Positions 25,996 to 35,283 of a DNA stretch of 46,330 nt are shown here, piece after piece (the stretch's first letter is position 1; every line of letters begins with the position of its first letter). The position numbers and the translations under genes were made by a program. Origin of the DNA: Candidatus Hermodarchaeota archaeon (GTDB lineage Archaea; Asgardarchaeota; Hermodarchaeia; Hermodarchaeales; Hermodarchaeaceae); contig JAEOTO010000019.1 in the NCBI GenBank assembly GCA_016839805.1, positions 1-46,330 on the forward strand, in the 5' to 3' direction. The notes under the pieces were generated by a model. The model saw only the letters and a list, made by a program, of their open reading frames with translations. It was not told the DNA's origin and did no database searches.

Positions 25996-27606
25996 ATGAA
26001 AGTATTACTTATAACTGGAAAGTTAGCTGAACCCCTTATCCGAAAAATTATCTCTGAAACCAAAGCGCCCCATTCCTTTGATCTTCTGGTCCTGCCTTTA
26101 GCTGTGGCAGCATTTCTGCACCCCAAGTATGTATCATCACAACTCAAACTACGTGGACCATTAGAAGACTACAACCTTATCTTACTTCCCGGAATGACAG
26201 CAGGTGATGCTGCCATTGTCACGGAAAGCACCGGTATTCCTACATTCAAGGGAACTCGTCACGCTGCGGATCTCCCACTGCTTCTTGACGATATCTTTGA
26301 TGCTGAATCAAGATTATCAACAACACAGCCTGCGGATCTAGCTTTCGCTGAACAACTAACTAAAAAAGCGGAACAGGATCTAGATAAGGGCTATCAACGA
26401 CCGAAAGGCAAACTCCTTGAAGGAGTCCTTATAATTGGAAAAGGGGAGAACAGCTTTGCTATTGGGCGGCGATTACCTCTGCGAATAATCGCCGAAATCA
26501 CTGATGCCCCACTCAGACAAGAAGACGAAATCATCCGGTTAGCAAATTATTTCGTCAATAGCGGAGCTGATGTCATTGACATAGGCATGGTAGCTAGTGC
26601 CCCTAAACCGTCCACAGCAAAAGCAATTGCGAAGCTGATTCACAAACACATCCCAGTTCCGGTCAGTATTGACTCCTTGAATGCCCAAGAAATAATTGGA
26701 GGAATTGAGGGGGGCGCACAACTCGTTCTAAGTCTTGATCAAGACAATATGATGGATATCCCTAAGAAGTATAGAAAACGTGCCACTTTTGCGGTTATCC
26801 CTGCAGCTCAAGATAGCGTAGAACTTCCCAAAACCCTTGATGAACGAATTCAACTTCTTGAGGATAATCTAACGAATGCCCGAGGACTAGGATATCGAAG
26901 CTTAATCGCGGACCCTCTTTGTGACCCACTAATAACACCAGGACTTTCTCAGGCGATAAGGGCTTATGCTGAATTCCATCAGCGACAACCCAATATACCC
27001 ATGTTGATGGGAATTGGGAACATCACCGAGTTACTTGATGCAGATAGTCCCGGTGCGAATGCAGTCCTTGCTGGATTGGCAGCAGAGCTAGGCGTCTCAC
27101 TTTTACTCACAACGGAGGTCAGCTCGAAGACAAAGGGTTCTGTCGAAGAAGTCTATCATGCTGCCCGAATGATGTACCTAGCTCGCCGGCGACGAGCTCA
27201 CCCAAAGGATTTAGGCATTGATTTGCTTAGACTAAAATCGAAACGTTTTCCCGAACTTCCCTTTGAACCGATTCCCGATGCTGAATATCCTATCTATGAT
27301 GTAACTAGTGAAAGGCTCACCCACCCACCAGACGCTCAAGGATACTTCACTTTTCATATTGACCGGCGTCAGCACCAGATTATCGTGCGACATTACCCAG
27401 CAGGTTCAACAGAAAATCCGACCATTGAACTCAAAGGAAACACCGCACAACAACTAATCGATGCTATCATCACTCGTGAACTGGTATCCCAACTCGATCA
27501 TGCAGCTTATATTGGACGCGAGTTAGCAAAGGCTGAATTAGCCCTAACAACTGGGAGACCGTATATCCAAGAAGCGGCGCTTTTTCATAAATTAAAGTTA
27601 GAGTGA
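25996..27606 (+). CDS. Dihydropteroate-synthase-like protein (TIGR00284 type)
   Basis: 536 residues, twice a normal DHPS. Residues 1-150 are an archaeal-specific N-domain (VLLITGKLAEPLIRKII, LILLPGMTAGDAAIV); the TIM-barrel part carries DVIDIGMVASAPKPSTA, VPVSIDSLNAQEIIGGIEGGAQLVLSLDQDN and MGIGNITELLDADSPGANAVLAGLAAELG. A C-terminal 130-residue extension completes it. By analogy it would join the activated pterin to the beta-RFAP-derived arylamine in H4MPT synthesis; this role is proposed for the family but I treat it as likely, not shown. ATG with a long AGGAGGAGG about ten bases upstream. Confidence 0.85.
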   Translation: MKVLLITGKLAEPLIRKIISETKAPHSFDLLVLPLAVAAFLHPKYVSSQLKLRGPLEDYNLILLPGMTAGDAAIVTESTGIPTFKGTRHAADLPLLLDDIFDAESRLSTTQPADLAFAEQLTKKAEQDLDKGYQRPKGKLLEGVLIIGKGENSFAIGRRLPLRIIAEITDAPLRQEDEIIRLANYFVNSGADVIDIGMVASAPKPSTAKAIAKLIHKHIPVPVSIDSLNAQEIIGGIEGGAQLVLSLDQDNMMDIPKKYRKRATFAVIPAAQDSVELPKTLDERIQLLEDNLTNARGLGYRSLIADPLCDPLITPGLSQAIRAYAEFHQRQPNIPMLMGIGNITELLDADSPGANAVLAGLAAELGVSLLLTTEVSSKTKGSVEEVYHAARMMYLARRRRAHPKDLGIDLLRLKSKRFPELPFEPIPDAEYPIYDVTSERLTHPPDAQGYFTFHIDRRQHQIIVRHYPAGSTENPTIELKGNTAQQLIDAIITRELVSQLDHAAYIGRELAKAELALTTGRPYIQEAALFHKLKLE

Positions 27607-27714
27607 TAATACAGATTATTTCCTTTAATGAGGAAGGGTTAACAGATAATCCCTCAATTAGCTCGATTTTCTATACTGGCATTGAATGTGATTTTTACGA
27701 TACCTCGGTTAAGA

Positions 27715-27722
27715 TTTTTATA
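27715..27722 (+). promoter_or_regulatory. TATA box for the secreted CTERM protein gene
   Basis: TTTTTATA in an otherwise mixed stretch, about 115 bases before the ATG at 27835. With archaeal spacing, transcription would start near 27747, leaving a leader of some 88 bases. Motif match only. Confidence 0.4.
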
Positions 27723-27834
27723 GCGGTTTCATGTCATGTGTAAATAATTCAGCTTGAATGCGGTCGATTCCATCATCCTCTTTTTTCTGGTGGGACGTCT
27801 TCAAAGGAGTAAGCTGAAAGAAGGGAAATTAAAA

Positions 27835-30747
27835 ATGAAAATTCTAAAAATAATGAGTTTAGTGTTACTAGTGACCCTCTGTATTCCTTTTCTTTCAATG
27901 AGTTCAGCACCTACACCTCTAGCCCTTGGAATTAATGAAGTTAGTGTGACAAGGAGTGCAGATCCCGTCTTACCATCACCTGAACCGCCACATCAACTAA
28001 TCCCTCTGCGTCTTCTCGTGTATACAGAATATGCAGATGTTGATGAGGAAGTGGTCGCTGTATTTGCTTCCATCAACGCGACTTATGGGACTGATTACTA
28101 TTGGACAAATTTGACCGATTATAATGACTTGAATACACTGTTACCTAGCCATGATGTTCTGTTAATTCCTGAACAAGAACAGACTCCCGATCCTGACACC
28201 ATGGAAAGCATTGGAAATACTTGGTCAAGCATCCTGCCAAACTGGGTAACTCAGGGTGGAATCGTCGTCGCAATGGATTGCTTTGCCTTTCCAGCAGGCT
28301 TTAATGGCCCCACCGCTCATCTCGTCAATGAAACTGGCCTGTTAGAGATTTATGATCCCCTTTATTTCTGGGGAGCACCACAGAATCTAATAAACCAATC
28401 CGATGCGCTTGCTCGTGGTGTTACTACTGGTTATACTGCTCCGGATGGCAGCCTGCGCTTTGATGTCGCCGACGGAACGGTAGTCGTTGAAGATGGGCCC
28501 ACCTCCCGAGCCACAGTTGTGCACAAAATCATTGGCCAAGGCCATGTCGCCATGCTGGGCTTCGACATGTGGAGCCGAAATGCTGACATAGATGCGATTC
28601 TAGCCAACGCGTTGAGACTCCATCGTCATGTTGTCTTCGATGAATCTCACGGACAATTTTATAGTATCCTGAATTCATACAGTGACTTTACTGATGACCT
28701 CGTCGCAGAAGGTTTTGCTGTATCGCGGATGGGTTCATTTAGTTCCAGTCTACTTGATGCTTGTGACGTTCTAGTGGTCACTGTTTGTACTATTTCTTAT
28801 TCCGCAGCTGAAAAAGCAATCATCTCTTCCTTTATTGATAGCGGCGGAGGCGTTTTTCTCGCGGCCAACTGGGGACCATGGAGCGTGGAAATTGATGATC
28901 TAGCCAACTCTCTGGGATATGATGTTGAATACGAACAGATTCAAGATACCGATGATACTGAACCACCCCTTAACATCATTGGATACCCATTCTATGATAC
29001 GACAAACATGCAAAACCACTCCTTAACCATTGAGGTATCGAGTGTCCAGTTCTATGCAGGAACCGGGATCACCTCGATGCCCGCTGGAGCAGTACCAATC
29101 GTCTTTACCGATTCTGATGGGACTGCACAATGGGATAACGGTACAGTTGTCAATGCAATGCCCTGCTATGTTGCGGGTGTCCATGGACCTGGTCGAGTCG
29201 TTGTTGCAGGGGAAGGAAACTTCTTGGCAGATGACTATGATAATGACAGCGATGGAACTGATGATTACTATGACCGAGACAATAGCCTATTGGCTAGGAA
29301 TACAATTCGCTGGCTCTCAGCTGCAGGCATCACAGAACGAATCGTACTCTTCGACGAATCAACCAACCCGGCGTTTACGATTAGCTTTGGATTCGGTGAA
29401 CTCGCCAGGTATCTAACGAGTAACGGATACACAGTAAAATGGATGAGTACCTTTTATCCAAGCTTACTTGCTCAAGCGCATGTCCTAGTGATATGTGATG
29501 GAGGTTCATCATCGTATACTGCTGGTCAAATAACGGATATTGTCAGTTTCGTTGGTGCTGGTGGTGGATTATTCCTCATTGGGGATAATACAGTCCTTAA
29601 CGATATTGTCAGTCCTATTGCTTCCCAATTCGGTTTAATCTATAACGAAACCGCACTTTATGACACCGATGACTTCATTGGTGATCCACGGTACATTATA
29701 TGGGATGGAGCGAACATCGGTACACATCCTATCACCTTAGGGATTCAGCGAATGGAAAGCAATCTCCTCACAGGGTTCCACTCAATCGGTTCTGGTACTG
29801 GACTAGTTATTACTGATGGTGATGGCACAACAACTTGGGGCTCAGGTGGTCCCCCTGCAATAAATGCAGCAGTATTTGCAGCAACTAATTATCAATTGGG
29901 ACGTGTTGTTGCCAGTTGTGACTTGAATATCTTTGACAATTCCATTGATTACGATGCAGATGGAGAGACTCTCTTCTATGACAGTGATAATAACCTGTTT
30001 GGGGTCAATGCTTTCCAATGGCTTTCTGAAAACCGTCCTCCTGTAGTAACTGTTACAACACCTAATGGTGGAGAAACCCTTACTGGTGGAACAAACAGCA
30101 TCACCTGGACGGCACAAGATCCCAATAAGGACTCAATGATCTTTGATATCTTCTACAGTGTGAATGGGGGTAGCACTTGGACTTCCATTGCCACTGGACA
30201 AACAACGACTAGTATCAATTGGGACGTTACCAGTGTTACAGAGAGCAGTGATGTCTTGATTCGTGTTGTTGCCCACGATTATGAGCTCTCAGGGCAAGAT
30301 GAATCGAATGCTGTTTTCAGTGTTGAAAGTGAAGGACCAGTAATCTCTAATGTTGTGACGAATCCATCGACACCTTTGCCAGGTCTCCCAGTAACTGTTT
30401 CAGCAGATATCACGGATGTTAGTGGTGTGACCTCAGCTGTGTGTCAGGTGAGTGTAGATGGTGGATCAACTTGGATAGATCATACAATGAATCTTGTTTC
30501 CGGTGACAACTATGAAGTAGACATTGGCGCTTATTTGGCTGGAACAACGGTAGAGTATCGCATTACTGCCACCGATTCATCGGCTGCTGCCAGAGTTACC
30601 ACGACTAGTACTTTCAGCTTTACGATCGCTGCAGGACCTCCACCTGGAATTCCAGGATTCCCACTTGAAGCAATCATCATTGCACTTGCTACTGGGTTGG
30701 GCTTAATTATGGTAGCTCGACGGCGTCGTCGTAAGGTGTCCTCCTAA
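27835..30747 (+). CDS. Secreted multi-domain surface protein with C-terminal sorting tail
   Basis: 970 residues from ATG 27835; a TTG at 27754 is open but would put 27 polar residues before the signal peptide. Signal peptide: Lys-rich start, hydrophobic IMSLVLLVTLCIPFLSM, cleavage near SSAPTPLA. Three tandem alpha/beta modules follow (about 57-264, 265-500, 501-733), the last two each opening with V-V/L-FDES and containing Asp-rich turns (DNDSDGTDDYYDRDN, DYDADGETLFYDSDN) that could bind calcium; they resemble glutamine-amidotransferase-like (DUF4350-type) domains without an obvious catalytic triad. Two Ig-like domains come next. The tail PGIPGFP, a 17-residue hydrophobic helix and RRRRRK is CTERM-like. 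Confidence 0.85.
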   Translation: MKILKIMSLVLLVTLCIPFLSMSSAPTPLALGINEVSVTRSADPVLPSPEPPHQLIPLRLLVYTEYADVDEEVVAVFASINATYGTDYYWTNLTDYNDLNTLLPSHDVLLIPEQEQTPDPDTMESIGNTWSSILPNWVTQGGIVVAMDCFAFPAGFNGPTAHLVNETGLLEIYDPLYFWGAPQNLINQSDALARGVTTGYTAPDGSLRFDVADGTVVVEDGPTSRATVVHKIIGQGHVAMLGFDMWSRNADIDAILANALRLHRHVVFDESHGQFYSILNSYSDFTDDLVAEGFAVSRMGSFSSSLLDACDVLVVTVCTISYSAAEKAIISSFIDSGGGVFLAANWGPWSVEIDDLANSLGYDVEYEQIQDTDDTEPPLNIIGYPFYDTTNMQNHSLTIEVSSVQFYAGTGITSMPAGAVPIVFTDSDGTAQWDNGTVVNAMPCYVAGVHGPGRVVVAGEGNFLADDYDNDSDGTDDYYDRDNSLLARNTIRWLSAAGITERIVLFDESTNPAFTISFGFGELARYLTSNGYTVKWMSTFYPSLLAQAHVLVICDGGSSSYTAGQITDIVSFVGAGGGLFLIGDNTVLNDIVSPIASQFGLIYNETALYDTDDFIGDPRYIIWDGANIGTHPITLGIQRMESNLLTGFHSIGSGTGLVITDGDGTTTWGSGGPPAINAAVFAATNYQLGRVVASCDLNIFDNSIDYDADGETLFYDSDNNLFGVNAFQWLSENRPPVVTVTTPNGGETLTGGTNSITWTAQDPNKDSMIFDIFYSVNGGSTWTSIATGQTTTSINWDVTSVTESSDVLIRVVAHDYELSGQDESNAVFSVESEGPVISNVVTNPSTPLPGLPVTVSADITDVSGVTSAVCQVSVDGGSTWIDHTMNLVSGDNYEVDIGAYLAGTTVEYRITATDSSAAARVTTTSTFSFTIAAGPPPGIPGFPLEAIIIALATGLGLIMVARRRRRKVSS
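30634..30744 (+). other. CTERM-like sorting signal (IPGFP, helix, Arg cluster)
   Basis: Codes for the last 37 residues: proline-rich GPPPGIPGFP motif, hydrophobic LEAIIIALATGLGLIMVA, then RRRRRKVSS. This tripartite arrangement is the kind recognised by archaeosortases; an archaeosortase-like gene is in the same window at 11731-12429. Confidence 0.7.
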
Positions 30748-30770
30748 AAGGACACCACTCTCTCTTTTTT
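30735..30770 (+). terminator. Hairpin terminator spanning the stop codon
   Basis: GGTGTCCT (30735-30742) pairs perfectly with AGGACACC (30749-30756) around a six-base loop that contains the TAA stop; CTCTCTC and six T follow. The hairpin's 5' arm is therefore coding sequence. Confidence 0.75.
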
Positions 30771-30860
30771 AACTTCAGAATTTTTTTAACAGAATGTTGG
30801 TTCTACATCGACCAAACTAAAAATTCGTTGAAAGCTTCTTGGTGACTTATGCAAGGTGCT

Positions 30861-31403
30861 TTAGGTGCATTTAATGGCAGGTTCGAGGTGGCGTCGGAAC
30901 TCTTCGGTTAAATCATTGACTACACCTTTAATTTCTCCTCGGAGGTCGAAGCGTCGATCGGCAAAATATTCCGCTAACAAGGCTTCTAATTCGAGTATGT
31001 TCTTGGTGAGCGCTTCATGCTCATCGAGTCCGCCCTCTGCAAGAAGTTCCCAATAACCATCAGTGAAAGCACTTAGGAAGGCGCTGAGGGTTCGGGGATC
31101 TTGGTTTTGCGCAATGCGGAGGGCTTCAAGTGCATTAGAAAAGGTGATGTTGGCTCGTCGGTCAAGCGGTAAATCGGCAATGGTTTCACAGAGCATGCCT
31201 TCGAGAAATGTGCGTCCGCGACAATCTTGTAGGTGGGCAGCATGTGGTTCGAGTCGGCAGTGGCTGAGAACTGACTTGTCGTAGAAGGGACATTCGCCTG
31301 GGGGGGAAGTATGCTTCTCCATAATGGTCTCGATGCGCCTCCGAGTGTGGAAGAGCTTGAGAAGCTCCCGTGCTGCCTCAATTCGCTTTAACTTACTAGG
31401 CAT
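30861..31403 (-). CDS. Cysteine-containing hypothetical protein
   Basis: About 180 residues, helical, with no recognised domain. A central region holds Cys in CPFYDKSVLSHCRLEPHA, then DCRGRTFLEGMLC: four Cys and several His that could bind zinc or an Fe-S cluster. The rest is Leu/Glu-rich helix (ALEALRIAQNQD, ILELEALLAEYFADRRFD). The frame opens at ATG 31430, but ATG 31403 has AGGA nine bases upstream and a TATA-like TATTTAAA (31468-31475, minus) about 70 bases ahead. It stands between the CTERM protein (convergent) and the glycan genes; a link to either is not evident. Confidence 0.6.
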   Translation of the reverse strand: MPSKLKRIEAARELLKLFHTRRRIETIMEKHTSPPGECPFYDKSVLSHCRLEPHAAHLQDCRGRTFLEGMLCETIADLPLDRRANITFSNALEALRIAQNQDPRTLSAFLSAFTDGYWELLAEGGLDEHEALTKNILELEALLAEYFADRRFDLRGEIKGVVNDLTEEFRRHLEPAIKCT

Positions 31404-31506
31404 AGGTTTACATCCTGCCCTCGATTGCATGCCTGCAAGCCTATCTTGTGTTAGGGCAATGCGGAGATTTAAATACTTTGGATTGAGGCTCCGTAAATTT
31501 CTCTGA

Positions 31507-32781
31507 TTAATCAGACCTAAGTTTTAGTTTTTCACTCAAGACACTGATAGTATTGGTATCAATGAGCACAAAGAAAATGGGAATTAGAATGATGAAGTTA
31601 TGATGCCAAATTCCCGCGGGGGCACCGATTAGGAAGAAGACCATAGCCACAAAGCTATAGTTGATACACTGTTCATAATCGGGTTTTACGAATAACTTTA
31701 CTAAAAGGTAAAAAGTGACAATTAGTGCAAGAGCTGTGAACACGGTACTAATCCGGATTCCTGTTGGTGGAATGATTCCGCGAGTAACGATCTGCAGAGG
31801 ATCACCAATTAGTACCCAATCACTTGGAGGAATCATTGGTTGTCCCAAGCTAGCGAGGATTTGGTTGGTGACAATCCAGAAGCCATTAAAGATGATCGCA
31901 GGAATTGATCCAGTCCAACTCCACCAAGAATGGATATGTAAGGGCCAGGGTTCATATGGTCTACCAAATTGGACGAGAAGTAAATCGTTAATTAGTGCCA
32001 TATTCCTGGTGGGATCAAGGAATATCACAGCCTCTAGTGATACCCATAACTGGAAGAGCCCGAAGATAACAACTGTCGGAAGAACTCCCATGATCCATTT
32101 CCGGTAACTTCGAAAGTGGTAGACAATAGCAAAAAGTAGCAGTAACCCGATATACTGGTATGTGATTGCTCCAATTCCTAACCAAAAGACCGACCAAAAG
32201 GGGTCCTTCCATTTTTCGTAACCCATCCAGAGTAAGAACAGAACCACACTCATATGAGTGACAAAGTTCAAAGTCACCATTACTGGATTAATCCACAGAA
32301 ACAGTGCTACTATTCGATTCCCTCGACGCATCAGGCGGTCAAAGAGGAGAAAATCGAAGAAGCCATGTAACACCATGAAACTGGGTTGAAAATTCATACA
32401 ACCTGCAAAATCAAAGGTATACGGATACACCATACATGGTATGTGAATTAGTAGGCTGCCTGGACCATAATTGATGAAATTTTGATGATAGATATCACAC
32501 GGACCTAATGCCAGTGCTGAGAGATAATAATCGCGGTTATAGGGATTCAATCCACGGAACATATAGACAAGTCCTTGTGTAATGAGCTCGTTCATGTCAT
32601 TGACGTCAGGAAAAGTGGGATTAATGGCTGCTAGGTAGAGGATGAGGAAAAGCGTAAGAAGACGTATGAAAATACCAAGACTGATTTCTTTCCACCATTG
32701 GTGATAAAGACGAAGGCTATGTGTAATGGTATTACCAAGCTTGGATGAAATGGTTGCTGATGTGTCAGGTGGAATATACAA
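31507..32781 (-). CDS. Polytopic membrane protein, GT-C glycosyltransferase-like (paralogue 1)
   Basis: 424 residues with about ten membrane helices. After the first helix an acidic external loop reads FPDVNDMNELITQGLVYMFRGLNPYNRDYY, a position and style typical of GT-C glycosyltransferases, whose catalytic Asp/Glu sits in the first loop. Further on NFQPSFMVLHGFFDFLLFDRL and LWINPVMV are shared with the neighbouring gene. Such enzymes take sugars from polyprenyl-phosphate donors. Sugar and acceptor are unknown. The apparent start is TTG with no Shine-Dalgarno, so the N-terminus is uncertain. It lies 29 bases downstream of its paralogue. Confidence 0.6.
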   Translation of the reverse strand: MYIPPDTSATISSKLGNTITHSLRLYHQWWKEISLGIFIRLLTLFLILYLAAINPTFPDVNDMNELITQGLVYMFRGLNPYNRDYYLSALALGPCDIYHQNFINYGPGSLLIHIPCMVYPYTFDFAGCMNFQPSFMVLHGFFDFLLFDRLMRRGNRIVALFLWINPVMVTLNFVTHMSVVLFLLWMGYEKWKDPFWSVFWLGIGAITYQYIGLLLLFAIVYHFRSYRKWIMGVLPTVVIFGLFQLWVSLEAVIFLDPTRNMALINDLLLVQFGRPYEPWPLHIHSWWSWTGSIPAIIFNGFWIVTNQILASLGQPMIPPSDWVLIGDPLQIVTRGIIPPTGIRISTVFTALALIVTFYLLVKLFVKPDYEQCINYSFVAMVFFLIGAPAGIWHHNFIILIPIFFVLIDTNTISVLSEKLKLRSD

Positions 32782-32810
32782 TTTTGAATCGTTATCTCCA
32801 GTTGACGAAT

Positions 32811-34034
32811 TCAGGGAGACCCCTCCCTGTTTGAATGCAACACAATTGTTGGATTTACTGATGTGTGAGAACTAATTGAGGATGATGACTCGGTTGGAGG
32901 TGTGAAGCTGTCTTTTTGCCGCCAAAAGAGGAAAGGCAATGTAATACAGAGTACCCAGTAATGAGCAAGCCCCTCGGCAGTAGAGGCAATGAAGAGAGCG
33001 AGTAAGATGCCAGGAACAAATATCACAAGCGCCTTGCGATAATTGTTAAGAAAGTAAATGAGTGAAAGGATTCCTAGGACAGCGACAAATGCCATCATAA
33101 GAGGAGCAAATTGTGGAGCTACAGGCGGAGGGACGCCTAAGTAGATAGTGATATTGAATACGACAGATGGGATTGAGCCCATAAAGAGAAAAATCAGTGG
33201 ATAATAGCGATTATAATATGGGCTAAGTGGGTTTGAGTCAAACCAGGAAATTGGTGGACGACCAATCTGGTGAATTATTAGATCTTGTACAAATAGAATG
33301 GGATTCCATAATAAGAACATGAATATTATAGCAAATGGTGGAATCATACTAAGAAGAGTTAGACGGAGTTTTCCTCGACGCCAGTAGTAGATGAGAAGAA
33401 AGGGGATGAAAATTGCACCCATTTGATAGGTGGCGGCAAGGCATATAGAATACACACCACTCCGAACAGGATTTTCTAGATTTAGGATGGTCAGAGTCAG
33501 GAACATAAGGGGAAGGGATATGAAGGTGATAACATCGACGAAGACGAAGAAGGGATTAATCCAGATTATTTTAGAGATGACCTTGTGTTTTTCCTGCCAG
33601 AACCGATAATAGATGACGAAGTCAAAGAATGTATGTAGTATAAAGAAACTGGGCATGAAATCCATAATACCTATACTTTGAGGACCGGGCCAAAATAGTG
33701 TTGGGAGATGGAAGAGAATGGCAAAGGGGGGGTAATTAAAATAATTCTGGGTATAGGGACCATTGAATGTATAAAGTGTGTAAGATTGGCCATAAGGGTT
33801 AATGAGAGCAACAAGATTGGCCATGCCTTTGAAGACGAGTTCATTCATATCTACAATGTCGCCAGCAACGTTTAGAAAAACTATGAAGCCTATGAGTGTA
33901 GCCGTACGAACAATTACACCAGCCCAGAAGCCAGTTGTACGAAGCAACTTAGTAATATCGGTAAGGTTCAAGAATTCAATGATGCGTTTCCAAGTGAAGG
34001 AAGAAGGTTGTGAATCTGGTAACTCTGTGGTCAC
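32811..34034 (-). CDS. Polytopic membrane protein, GT-C glycosyltransferase-like (paralogue 2)
   Basis: 407 residues, about ten membrane helices, clearly paralogous to the next gene: VDMNELVFKGMANLVALINPYGQSY in the first loop, DFMPSFFILHTFFDFVIYYRF, and IIWINPFFVFVDV line up with its counterparts. The acidic loop after helix 1 again suggests a GT-C catalytic site. GTG start without a good Shine-Dalgarno. The soluble C-terminal tail is Ser/Thr-rich. The pair probably arose by tandem duplication and may add two successive sugars; this is inference. The 125-base gap to DUF362 shows no gene. Confidence 0.6.
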   Translation of the reverse strand: MTTELPDSQPSSFTWKRIIEFLNLTDITKLLRTTGFWAGVIVRTATLIGFIVFLNVAGDIVDMNELVFKGMANLVALINPYGQSYTLYTFNGPYTQNYFNYPPFAILFHLPTLFWPGPQSIGIMDFMPSFFILHTFFDFVIYYRFWQEKHKVISKIIWINPFFVFVDVITFISLPLMFLTLTILNLENPVRSGVYSICLAATYQMGAIFIPFLLIYYWRRGKLRLTLLSMIPPFAIIFMFLLWNPILFVQDLIIHQIGRPPISWFDSNPLSPYYNRYYPLIFLFMGSIPSVVFNITIYLGVPPPVAPQFAPLMMAFVAVLGILSLIYFLNNYRKALVIFVPGILLALFIASTAEGLAHYWVLCITLPFLFWRQKDSFTPPTESSSSISSHTSVNPTIVLHSNREGSP

Positions 34035-34159
34035 GGCTTAAACGCACCATTAATTTCTGAAAGGAACAGGTGGATTACTGGCATGCGCTTGTGCCACGTT
34101 TGGACACAAAAGCCTTATGCTGATGAAGGAGTTAAAAAATCAGAGCTTATCCGATGCAG

Positions 34160-35212
34160 TTAGAGGTAACGCCGGAATAACTTGCCCCAACCACTCTTCA
34201 TAATCCGCGCAATATGTCTTTTACCACGGGTCTTCAGCCAGATGTCACGGAGATAATGGCTAATTTTTACATTGACGTTAAAGAAGGCAGAACGCATCAT
34301 GAAGGGTTCAAGCCAACTACTACGGAAGAGCCGGTCAAAACGAATCACAGGATCAAGTTTAGTTTCATAATCGAAACAAACTCCTTCGACATCGTCCCCA
34401 ACAATTTCTTTCGTACACAGATCACCATTACCAAGCTCCTGTTCATGAGCCATACGAACATGGCCAATACTCATTGGATCATACCCAATCATTTGAGCGC
34501 AAAGGGCATCGAGGGCGACAAGATCGCCACTGGCAGCAATATAATTTTGCACGTAGGGTCGACCAGTTCTTGGTCCAGCTCCATCCATTGCAATGGTACT
34601 ATCTGCAAAGCCAAAAAGTGGGCCACAGAATTCCTGTTGAATACGAAGTAAGTCTACTAAGATTTCGTGGATTTTCAGGTGATAGTGGTGACGTACGGTT
34701 CGTAAGAAACCGAAGGCATTTTTCAGTGAGCAGGTGATGGTACTATGTCCATGGCATTTGAAGGTGGGTAAGTGAATAACCTGGGCATCTATAATGGGTT
34801 TGGGCATGAGCATATCTTCTTGACCGAAAACCATAGGTTTAGAAGGATTAACCTCGACCCATTCCTCATCAATGAGTATTGTCCAGGGAATGTCATGCTT
34901 CTCAAGCAGAGGTACGTAACGATTCTTGTACATCCCCGTTCTTGCATCAGTAACTACCGTCATGTTTTCTAATGCTAGCACATCGCTGAAGTTGCGTTTC
35001 GATAACTCTTGGAGCATTGCATCGAGTTGATATGGTTGAGTCGAACAGGAGGGAAAATATTCCTGCCAGGATATATTGAGCTTCATAACAGTTCGGACTT
35101 TCGGGTCCATAAACTGGTCAAACTTGGCTAACCGAAACAATCGAGCTACATCATCAAAGTAAGTTTCAGGTGAAGTTTTGACGACAGCGAGCGGAAGTTT
35201 GCGTGGATCCAT
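34160..35212 (-). CDS. DUF362 domain protein
   Basis: About 350 residues matching DUF362 (COG2006): LAVVKTSPETYFDDVARLFRLA at the start, VMKLNISWQEYFPSCSTQPYQLDAML, IIDAQVIHLPTFKCHGHSTITCSLKNAFGFL, and a central FADSTIAMDGAGPRTGRPY followed by ASGDLVALDALCAQMIGYDP. Some family members carry ferredoxin clusters; this one has no CxxCxxC run, so an Fe-S role is not supported. Function unknown. The frame extends to GTG 35251; neither start has a Shine-Dalgarno, and ATG 35212 is preferred because it begins close to the conserved block. Part of the glycan-gene neighbourhood, 71 bases after the UPF0104 gene. Confidence 0.75.
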   Translation of the reverse strand: MDPRKLPLAVVKTSPETYFDDVARLFRLAKFDQFMDPKVRTVMKLNISWQEYFPSCSTQPYQLDAMLQELSKRNFSDVLALENMTVVTDARTGMYKNRYVPLLEKHDIPWTILIDEEWVEVNPSKPMVFGQEDMLMPKPIIDAQVIHLPTFKCHGHSTITCSLKNAFGFLRTVRHHYHLKIHEILVDLLRIQQEFCGPLFGFADSTIAMDGAGPRTGRPYVQNYIAASGDLVALDALCAQMIGYDPMSIGHVRMAHEQELGNGDLCTKEIVGDDVEGVCFDYETKLDPVIRFDRLFRSSWLEPFMMRSAFFNVNVKISHYLRDIWLKTRGKRHIARIMKSGWGKLFRRYL

Positions 35213-35283
35213 GATTTTCACATCGGATGTATACACTGCCCAGTACTGCACTGGGGGTTGTGAATCAGCTTTAACTTTTCGGT

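Noticed and set aside
27754..27834. TTG start adding 27 residues to the secreted protein
   Set aside because: It would bury the signal peptide behind a polar, Lys-rich extension; ATG 27835 gives a normal signal peptide.
28621..30040. Tandem DNA repeat in the secreted-protein gene
   Set aside because: Similarity between modules is visible only in the protein; the nucleotide sequences have diverged, so it is not listed as a DNA repeat.
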